Below are positions 7,014-11,904 of a stretch of 11,904 nt of DNA, one piece after another (the stretch's first letter is position 1; every line of letters starts with the position of its first letter). The DNA is from Gammaproteobacteria bacterium. GTDB taxonomy: Bacteria > Pseudomonadota > Gammaproteobacteria > Chromatiales > Sedimenticolaceae. The notes below the pieces were generated by a model, which was given only the letters and a program-made list of their open reading frames with translations, did no database searches and was not told the origin of the DNA. The position numbers and the translations under genes were made by a program. The stretch lies in NCBI GenBank assembly GCA_020445165.1, contig JAGRHE010000079.1, forward strand, positions 1-11,904, given 5' to 3'.

Positions 7014-7410
7014 CATGCTCATCGCCCTGCTGATTGCACTGCCCGGGCTGATCCTGGCGGCAGTCGCCTGGGTCGTTGCGGCGCGCACCGGGCGTCGGCT
7101 GAAGGCCACGCAGGTTGCGCTCGACGAGCAGAAGAGCGAGATCGAGTTGCTGCGCCAGAGTATCCGCGGGCTGACCGCGGGTGCGGTCGGTGTCGACCGC
7201 CGCGTGCAGCAGATCGAGCAGCGCGAGCGCGAACTGAGCGAGCGCCAGGAAAGCTACGAAATCCAACACACCGACGAGCGTCCCTACGGACACGCCATCC
7301 GGCTCGTTCAGCAGGGTGCCAGCGCGCACCGCCTGGTAACCGAGCTCGAACTGAGCGAAAGCGAGGCCGAGCTGATCGTACGCCTGCACGGCCGGCGCGA
7401 TTCGGCCTGA
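7006..7410 (+). CDS. DUF2802 family protein of the chemotaxis operon
   Basis: The 134-aa product (from ATG 7006) has an N-terminal membrane anchor at about 4-25 (MLIALLIALPGLILAAVAWVV), then a coiled-coil-like Glu/Gln/Arg-rich stretch at about 28-85, and a C-terminal segment at about 90-132 that reads like a small helix-turn-helix fold (YGHAIRLVQQGASAHRLVTE, then ELSESEAELIVRLHG). This layout and its place directly downstream of cheW match the conserved DUF2802 gene of Pseudomonas chemotaxis/flagellar clusters. Its molecular function is not established to my knowledge. The start is uncertain: ATG codons at 7000, 7006 and 7015 are all possible, none has a good Shine-Dalgarno, and 7006 lies inside the small ORF that ends at 7013. 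An open frame reaching back to 6877 would add an Arg-rich non-family extension and is an alternate reading of the small ORF. It is probably the last gene of the chemotaxis operon. Confidence 0.8.
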   Translation: MSDMLIALLIALPGLILAAVAWVVAARTGRRLKATQVALDEQKSEIELLRQSIRGLTAGAVGVDRRVQQIEQRERELSERQESYEIQHTDERPYGHAIRLVQQGASAHRLVTELELSESEAELIVRLHGRRDSA

Positions 7411-7597
7411 TTCCCGACGCCGGTCGGACACCTCCCTGGCCACCGGCCATCCCGTACCGATTCGAACCTGTCGTCGCCCGTCGATGGCAGGCGGCACGCG
7501 CTTTCGCTGCTGGATCCCGGATCGGCTGCCGGAGGTTTGGCGCAGCGACCGGATTCATGTTACCAATGCTGTCCTGCCATCCCCGGAAGGACACCTC
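7411..7597. other. Intergenic gap between the chemotaxis operon and the DUF4197 gene
   Basis: This 187-bp stretch has no supportable gene. It holds a short GC hairpin (TGGCC at 7437-7441 and GGCCA at 7445-7449, 3-base loop) with no T-tract, so it is not a clear intrinsic terminator. Near the 3' end is a Shine-Dalgarno, GGAAGGA (7585-7591), 6 bases before the DUF4197 ATG. The AGGACA at 7588-7593 could pair with TGTCCT at 7570-7575. The region presumably contains the end of the chemotaxis transcript and the promoter of the next gene, but I see no convincing -35/-10 pair. Confidence 0.5.
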
Positions 7598-8374
7598 ATG
7601 AACATCCGTAGTTCCCTGTTACCCCTGTTGCTGTCGGCCGTCTTTGCAAGCGGTACCGCCACCGCCGGCTTCGGAGACCTGCTCAAGTCGGCCGAGGGTC
7701 TGCTCGACAAGGCGCCGGCATCGCTGGGCGGCACCGCCGGCGCATCGTTGAGTGATTCGCAGATCAATGCCGGCCTGAAAGAGGCGCTGAGTGTTGGCGC
7801 CGAGCGTGCCGTGGCATTGCTCGGTAAGAGCGGCGGCTTCCTGAACGACAAGACTGTTCGCATACCGCTGCCGGGCGTGCTCGGTACTGCGGCCAAGGGA
7901 TTGCGTGCCGCCGGCCAGGGCAAGTACGTAGATCAATTCGAGACTACGGTGAACCGTGCCGCGGAACAGGCGATCCCCAAGACCCTCGAGATCGTCAAAC
8001 AGACCGTGCGAGACATGAGTCTGCAGGATGTCCGAGGCATTCTCAGTGGCGGCGACACGGCGGCAACAGAGTTCTTGCGCGAGCGCGCCGGTGGCTCCCT
8101 GCGCGAGGCAATCGCACCGATCGTCGCCGAGGCGACCGACAGGGCCGGTGCCACCGCTGCCTACAAGTCACTGAAGAGCCGCGCCGATGGTGCCCTGGGT
8201 GGTCTCGGTAGCCTTGGTGGTCTGGTCAAAACCGATTCACTTGATCTCGACAGCTACGTCACCGGCAAGACACTCGACGGTCTGTTCCTGAAACTCGCCG
8301 CCGAGGAAAAGGCGATTCGTGAAAACCCGGTCGCACGCTCGACCGAGTTGCTCAAGACAGTGTTCGGGCGTTGA
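7598..8374 (+). CDS. DUF4197 family secreted/periplasmic protein
   Basis: The 258-aa product begins with a Sec signal peptide (MNIRSSLLPLLLSAVFASGTATA), with likely cleavage after residue 23; there is no lipobox cysteine. The mature part has family-like blocks: LKEALSVGAERAVALLG (60-76), GGFLNDKTVRIPLPGVL (79-95), the helical NRAAEQAIPKTLEIVKQTV (119-137), ILSGGDTAATEFLRER (148-163), the short Gly-rich run GGLGSLGGL (201-209), YVTGKTLDGLF (220-230) and a C-terminal IRENPVARSTELLKTVFG (240-257). These fit DUF4197, a conserved family of unknown function that occurs widely in proteobacteria. I chose the start at ATG 7598 because it has a good Shine-Dalgarno (GGAAGGA) at proper spacing and gives a clean signal peptide; the frame is open further upstream, to 7484, but without a signal peptide there. 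Its relation to neighbouring genes is unknown. Confidence 0.82.
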   Translation: MNIRSSLLPLLLSAVFASGTATAGFGDLLKSAEGLLDKAPASLGGTAGASLSDSQINAGLKEALSVGAERAVALLGKSGGFLNDKTVRIPLPGVLGTAAKGLRAAGQGKYVDQFETTVNRAAEQAIPKTLEIVKQTVRDMSLQDVRGILSGGDTAATEFLRERAGGSLREAIAPIVAEATDRAGATAAYKSLKSRADGALGGLGSLGGLVKTDSLDLDSYVTGKTLDGLFLKLAAEEKAIRENPVARSTELLKTVFGR

Positions 8375-8420
8375 TCGACGCGGTCACCACGGATATACGA
8401 ATGCAGGTCGGGTAGTCGTC

Positions 8421-9245
8421 ATGGACAACGCAGAGCAGATCATCACCCAGGTCCAGGAGTTGGTTGCGGTTTACGGATTGCGTGTGCTGGCGGCGCTCGG
8501 GATCCTGTTCTTCGGCCGGATTGCTGCCGGCTGGGCACGCAAGCTGGTGACGCGCATGATGAAGCGCGGTCGTGCCGACCCGATCATCGGCGGTTTCGTG
8601 TCGAGCATCACCTACGTTGCCGCGATGGTTTTCGTCGTGCTGGCTGCATTGGGGCAGCTCGGCATCCAGACCACCAGTTTCATCGCCGTACTCGGCGCGG
8701 CCGGTCTTGCCATTGGCCTGGCCTTGCAGGGTTCGCTGTCGAACTTTGCGGCAGGCTTCCTGTTGATCATGTTCCGCCCGTTCAAGGTCGGCGACTACAT
8801 CGAGGGGGCCGGGGTCTCGGGCAGTGTCGAATCGATCCAGATCTTCACCACGACCCTGCGCACCCCGGACAACAAGACCGTGATCGTGCCCAACGCCAAG
8901 CTGCTTGACGACAACATCACCAACTACTCGACCCAGGAAACCCGCCGGGTGGACCTGACCATCGGGGTTTCCTACGACGCCGACCTGGGCGAGGTGAAAC
9001 GTATCCTGGGCGAGATTGCGGCCGGCGACAGCCGGGTGCACGCTGAACCGGCGCCCGTGGTCGCGGTTTCCGAACTGGCCGACAACAGCGTTAACCTGGT
9101 GTTACGCATGTGGACCAAGACCGGTGACTACTGGCCGCTGCGCTTCGCCACCATCGAGACGATCAAGACCCGTTTCGACGAGGCCGGTATCGGCATCCCG
9201 TACCCGCAGCGTGATGTACATCTTTACGAACACAAGGTGGACTGA
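8421..9245 (+). CDS. mscS: MscS-family small-conductance mechanosensitive channel
   Basis: At 274 aa this is close to the 286 aa of E. coli MscS, so it is the short single-channel type without extra periplasmic domains. It is an inner-membrane channel that opens under membrane tension to release solutes on hypo-osmotic shock. Membrane helices lie at about 18-36, 58-78 and 86-117. The third is the Gly/Ala-rich pore helix (FIAVLGAAGLAIGLALQGSL, 86-105) that continues into NFAAGFLLIMFRPFKVGDYI (108-127). The beta domain follows (TPDNKTVIVPNAKLLDDNITNYS, 148-170), then the mixed alpha/beta C-terminal domain ending at the typical IPYPQRDVHL (259-268). I chose ATG 8421; upstream in-frame ATG 8319 lies inside the DUF4197 gene and gives an Arg/His-rich, non-family leader. 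A GGTCGGG-like purine stretch before the start is a weak ribosome binding site. A gap of 46 bp separates it from the preceding gene. Confidence 0.94.
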   Translation: MDNAEQIITQVQELVAVYGLRVLAALGILFFGRIAAGWARKLVTRMMKRGRADPIIGGFVSSITYVAAMVFVVLAALGQLGIQTTSFIAVLGAAGLAIGLALQGSLSNFAAGFLLIMFRPFKVGDYIEGAGVSGSVESIQIFTTTLRTPDNKTVIVPNAKLLDDNITNYSTQETRRVDLTIGVSYDADLGEVKRILGEIAAGDSRVHAEPAPVVAVSELADNSVNLVLRMWTKTGDYWPLRFATIETIKTRFDEAGIGIPYPQRDVHLYEHKVD

Positions 9246-9281
9246 GGTTCAACCGCCTCACGGCGAACGACCCACCGACAA

Positions 9282-9297
9282 CGCCATCCGGATGGCG
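9282..9297. repeat. Perfect 16-bp palindrome next to the asmA ribosome binding site
   Basis: CGCCATCCGGATGGCG reads the same on both strands. It ends at the first base of the GGAGGA Shine-Dalgarno (9297-9302) of the following gene. As DNA it has the shape of an operator for a dimeric regulator. As RNA it could fold into a 6-bp stem with a CCGG loop right at the ribosome binding site. Either role is inference. Confidence 0.5.
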
Positions 9298-9309
9298 GAG
9301 GATTGAAGC

Positions 9310-11439
9310 ATGGGCAAACTCATCAAGTGGCTTTTCGGCCTGATCGTACTGCTGGTCGTGCTGGTTGCTGCGGCCGCCGTCATTCTGCCGATGGTGATCG
9401 ATCCCAACGACTACAAGCCACAGATCGTCGCCAAGGCCAAGGAACAGCTCGGCCGCGATATGGCCATCGAGCAGGACCTGAGCCTGTCGGTGTTTCCGTG
9501 GCTCGGCATAGAGACGGGTGGGGTGAGGATCGGCAATGCCGAGGGATTCAAGGCCGCATCGTTCGCCGAGATCGAGCAGCTGGGCTTGAAGGTCAAGCTC
9601 ATGCCACTGCTCAGTCGCCAGGTCGAGGTCGACACCCTGGTTTTGAAGGGTTTGCGACTGAACCTGGAGAAGGACGCGAACGGCAAGACCAACTGGGACG
9701 ATCTCGGTGGCGACAAGCAGGCCGACAAGGCGCCCAGCGAGGCTGAAGCTGAAGCCAAGGGTGAGTCGGCACCGGTATCACTGAGCGTGCAGGGCATACA
9801 GATCGAGGATGCGCATATCTCCTGGGACGATCGCCAGGCCGGTCAGAAGTATGTGCTCGACGGTGTTCGGCTGGTCACGGGTGCACTGTCACCCGGCGCC
9901 ACGGTACCGGTCGAGGGTGGCGTGACCTTCACCAGCAGCAAGCCGGCGATGACGCTCAAGGCAGAACTGGGCGCGAAAGTGACCGGCGATGCCGGCCTGG
10001 CGGTGTTCGATGTGGCCGGGCTGCGCCTGGTACTGGATGCTTCCGGTGAGGGCCTTCCGGCCGGTGGCGCCAAGCTCACCCTGAACACCGATCTGCATGT
10101 CGACACGCGTGCGGACACGCTGAGTCTCAAGAACCTTGAAGTCAGCGGTCCGGCGATGGCGGCCAAGGGCGAAATCGCCGTCACGGCATTGCAGACCAAC
10201 CCGGCAGCGAGCGGGAAACTATCCATCGCCGAGACCAATCTCAAGACGTTGGCATCGATGTTCGCCAGTCCGATCGAGACCACTGATCCGACGGCAATGA
10301 CACGGGCCAGCGGCAACCTCGGCCTGAGCTATGCCGACGGTGCCCTCAAGCTCGATCCGCTGGTATTCAAGCTCGACGATTCCAGCATCAAGGGCCACGT
10401 GCACCTGCTCGACAGCAAGGGGCCGGTTGTGCGCACCCGGCTGGAGCTCGACCGGATCGATCTCGATCGTTACATGCCACCTGCACAGGCCGGTGCCACC
10501 ACCGAATCGCCGGCCGGTGAAACCGCCAAGCCGGCTGCCGGTGATCCGTTCGCAGCATTGCGCCCGCTCGACCTGGTCGGAGAGTTCACGATCGGCAGCC
10601 TGAAGGTGAACAACGTGCGCATGAGCAACGTCACGACCAAGATCGTGTCGAAGAAGGGCGTGGTCAAGATCGATCCGATGGCGGCCAACCTGTACGAAGG
10701 CAAGTTCGACGGCAATGCCACGCTGGATGCATCGGGTGCCAAGCCGGCCATCGCTGCCCGCAACAACCTGACCGGCATCCAGATCGGACAGCTGCTCAAG
10801 GATGTCGCCGGCGAGGATCGCCTGGTCGGGCGGGGTGAACTGCAGATGGACATCCGCGCGCGCGGGCTGGACGAGCAGGACATCCGCCGAACCCTGAATG
10901 GTTCGACCAGATTCGCCTTTCGCGATGGCGCGCTCAAAGGCGTCAATATTGCGCAGGTGATTCGCGAGGCCAGCAGCCGGCTCGGCCTCGGTGGCGATTC
11001 ACTCGACACCGGAACCGCCGGTCAGACCGATTTCTCGGAGCTGTCCGGTTCGTTCAACATCACCAATGGTGTGATCAAGAACAAGGACCTGTCCGCCAAG
11101 TCACCGCTGCTGCGGGTCGAGGGCGAGGGCGAGATCGATCTGCCGCGCGACACGATCGACTATCGCGTAGTCACCGAACTGGTCGGTTCGCTTGCCGGCC
11201 AGGGTGGTAAGGAACGCAGTGAACTGAAGGGCATACCGATTCCCGTGAAGATCACCGGCCCCCTGACCCAGCCGCGCTACGTGCCCGATCTTGAAGGGGC
11301 GCTGAGTGCCAAGGCCAAGGCGCAGCTCGATGCCAAGAAGGAAGAGCTCAAGCAGAAGGTCGAAGACAAGGTCAACGAAAAGCTCGACGGTGCGCTCAAG
11401 GGCAAGCTCGATGGCGCGCTCAAAGGGCTGTTCAAGTAG
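9310..11439 (+). CDS. asmA: AsmA-family protein
   Basis: The 709-aa product has an N-terminal membrane anchor at about 4-28 (LIKWLFGLIVLLVVLVAAAA) followed by a long periplasmic beta-rich region. The family start is clear: IDPNDYKPQIVAKAKEQLGR (30-49), then a SLSVFPWLGIETGGVRIGNA-type segment (57-76). The C-terminal AsmA segment spans about 440-660, including the run from IRARGLDEQDIRRTLNGSTR to FAFRDGALKGVNIAQVIREA (about 515-555) and IDLPRDTIDYRVV (about 611-623). E. coli AsmA is 617 aa; the family is linked to outer-membrane assembly and lipid transport between membranes. The C-terminus after about 660 is a Lys/Glu-rich helix ending in two copies of KLDGALKG. Its start, ATG 9310, has the strong Shine-Dalgarno GGAGGA 7 bases upstream and lies 64 bp after mscS, with a 16-bp palindrome in the gap. 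A strong terminator follows the stop. A second frame open at 9303-9746 is a shadow. Confidence 0.92.
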   Translation: MGKLIKWLFGLIVLLVVLVAAAAVILPMVIDPNDYKPQIVAKAKEQLGRDMAIEQDLSLSVFPWLGIETGGVRIGNAEGFKAASFAEIEQLGLKVKLMPLLSRQVEVDTLVLKGLRLNLEKDANGKTNWDDLGGDKQADKAPSEAEAEAKGESAPVSLSVQGIQIEDAHISWDDRQAGQKYVLDGVRLVTGALSPGATVPVEGGVTFTSSKPAMTLKAELGAKVTGDAGLAVFDVAGLRLVLDASGEGLPAGGAKLTLNTDLHVDTRADTLSLKNLEVSGPAMAAKGEIAVTALQTNPAASGKLSIAETNLKTLASMFASPIETTDPTAMTRASGNLGLSYADGALKLDPLVFKLDDSSIKGHVHLLDSKGPVVRTRLELDRIDLDRYMPPAQAGATTESPAGETAKPAAGDPFAALRPLDLVGEFTIGSLKVNNVRMSNVTTKIVSKKGVVKIDPMAANLYEGKFDGNATLDASGAKPAIAARNNLTGIQIGQLLKDVAGEDRLVGRGELQMDIRARGLDEQDIRRTLNGSTRFAFRDGALKGVNIAQVIREASSRLGLGGDSLDTGTAGQTDFSELSGSFNITNGVIKNKDLSAKSPLLRVEGEGEIDLPRDTIDYRVVTELVGSLAGQGGKERSELKGIPIPVKITGPLTQPRYVPDLEGALSAKAKAQLDAKKEELKQKVEDKVNEKLDGALKGKLDGALKGLFK
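11380..11427 (+). repeat. Two tandem 24-bp units encoding KLDGALKG at the AsmA C-terminus
   Basis: The units at 11380-11403 and 11404-11427 both encode KLDGALKG, differing only at synonymous positions (GAC/GAT, GGT/GGC, AAG/AAA, GGC/GGG). The repeated unit fits an amphipathic helix and is followed by LFK and the stop. The silent differences show it is not a very recent duplication. Confidence 0.8.
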
Positions 11440-11446
11440 GGGAGAC

Positions 11447-11480
11447 GCGGGCGCCACTGGCGCCCGCTGCCGTTATTTTT
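11447..11480 (+). terminator. Intrinsic terminator after asmA
   Basis: A perfect 9-bp GC stem pairs GCGGGCGCC (11447-11455) with GGCGCCCGC (11459-11467) around an ACT loop. The T-rich run TTATTTTT (11473-11480) follows after 5 bases. It begins 7 bases after the asmA stop. The T-rich run includes the complement of the TAA stop of the convergent methyltransferase gene, so the hairpin also lies just downstream of that gene, although no T-tract follows it in the minus direction. Confidence 0.85.
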
Positions 11481-11904
11481 CGGCCGTCAGGTAGCAGATC
11501 CAGCCGGCATCCGCGTCGGCCCGGGTGACCGGTTTGAAATCACCGTCCGGTTCACCGTGCTTGTCCCAGCCCTGCCAGTACACGGTGACATGCCTGAACC
11601 CGGCCTCGGCCAGCAGGTCGCGCACCTCGGGCAGGGTCCACAGGCGCCATACGTAGCTGAAGGCCTCACGCAGCTCCGATCCATCCGGGAAGGCGAAATG
11701 GATATGGCACTTCACCTGGTGGTCGATCGGGTTGAACAGTGCCTGTTCCCAGATGTAGGTGAAGCCGTCGCCGTCATCGTCGATCTCGCGTGGCTCTTCG
11801 ATCTCGCGATGGCTGTCGTAGCCACCGTAGCAGTCCAGGAAGAACACACCGTCGTCCGCGAGGGCCTCGCGGACGCTGCGGAAATAGGCCAGCAACACGC
11901 TGCG
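11473..11904 (-). CDS. Class I SAM-dependent methyltransferase, 5'-partial
   Basis: The frame is open to the right window edge, so the N-terminus and the SAM-binding GxGxG motif are outside. Of the visible 143 residues, an early segment reads LAYFRSVREALADDGVFFLD, the helix and beta strand typical of class I methyltransferases after the SAM-binding core. It is followed by CYGGYDSHREIEEPREIDDD, a beta-rich insert (FTYIWEQALFNPIDHQVKCH, IHFAFPDGSE) and SYVWRLWTLPEVRDLLAEAG with FRHVTVYWQGWD, the usual terminal strands that close the fold. The gene ends at TAA (11475-11473 on this strand), with its end inside the T-rich part of the asmA terminator. A GTG at 11898 could be mistaken for a start, but the frame continues past it and the fold needs more upstream sequence. 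The methyl acceptor cannot be told from this fragment; it appears unrelated to chemotaxis. Confidence 0.8.
   Translation of the reverse strand, partial: RSVLLAYFRSVREALADDGVFFLDCYGGYDSHREIEEPREIDDDGDGFTYIWEQALFNPIDHQVKCHIHFAFPDGSELREAFSYVWRLWTLPEVRDLLAEAGFRHVTVYWQGWDKHGEPDGDFKPVTRADADAGWICYLTAEK

Noticed and set aside
7437..7449. Hairpin after the DUF2802 gene as a terminator
   Set aside because: The stem is only 5 bp and no T-tract follows, so it does not meet the criteria for an intrinsic terminator.
7460..7470. GATTCGAACCTG resembles the T-loop of a tRNA on the minus strand
   Set aside because: The flanking bases do not pair into a T-arm, and no acceptor stem, D-arm or anticodon arm could be found around it.
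7484..7597. Upstream start for the DUF4197 gene
   Set aside because: It would bury the signal peptide inside the protein, and ATG 7598 has a good Shine-Dalgarno at proper spacing.
9303..9746. A 147-codon plus-strand frame overlapping the start of asmA
   Set aside because: It lies in another frame over the conserved AsmA N-terminus and has Gln/Arg/Gly-rich low-complexity content; the asmA frame has the better ribosome binding site and family match.

Overview
The window looks like chromosomal DNA of a high-GC gammaproteobacterium with polar flagella. The gene order cheA-cheB-motC-motD-parC-parP-cheW-DUF2802 is the one known from Pseudomonas and related lineages with a polar flagellum and chemotaxis array. 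A member of the Chromatiales or a related sulfur-oxidising group would fit, but nothing in the sequence fixes the genus.

Layout. Bases 1-2107 hold a CheA-type histidine kinase gene cut at its 5' edge. It is a mosaic. About the first 1.28-1.32 kb encodes a membrane segment, HAMP, PAS-like and Hpt regions of a sensor kinase in very GAG/GGG/CTC-rich codons. The rest encodes the ATPase and CheW-like domains of an ordinary gammaproteobacterial CheA, in the same codon style as the genes that follow. The switch lies in or just after the conserved N-box of the ATPase domain. From 2157 to 7410 runs one tight co-directional operon: cheB, motC, motD, parC, parP, cheW, an easily missed 56-codon basic/proline-rich ORF, and a DUF2802 gene. 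Several of these genes overlap or nearly touch. From 7598 to 11439 come three same-strand genes not obviously tied to chemotaxis: a secreted DUF4197 protein, an MscS-family small-conductance channel and an AsmA-family protein. A strong intrinsic terminator at 11447-11480 ends this run. A convergent gene on the minus strand, a class I SAM-dependent methyltransferase, enters from the right edge.

How the genes work together. CheA phosphorylates CheB (and CheY, not in the window) in response to receptor signals delivered through CheW. CheB resets the receptors by demethylation. ParC and ParP place and inherit the receptor array at the cell pole. MotC and MotD form a stator complex for the flagellar motor. 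DUF2802 and the small basic ORF are conserved or candidate accessory members of the same operon. The AsmA-like, MscS-like and DUF4197 proteins are envelope-associated and read as a separate neighbourhood.

Main points for a second look: the within-gene codon and domain switch in cheA (assembly chimera or real recombination), the unannotated small ORF between cheW and the DUF2802 gene, a possible sigma-54 promoter at the end of parP, and a perfect 16-bp palindrome next to the asmA ribosome binding site. I saw no rRNA, tRNA, CRISPR, insertion sequence, attachment site or defence system. I did not find a convincing previously undescribed multi-gene system.
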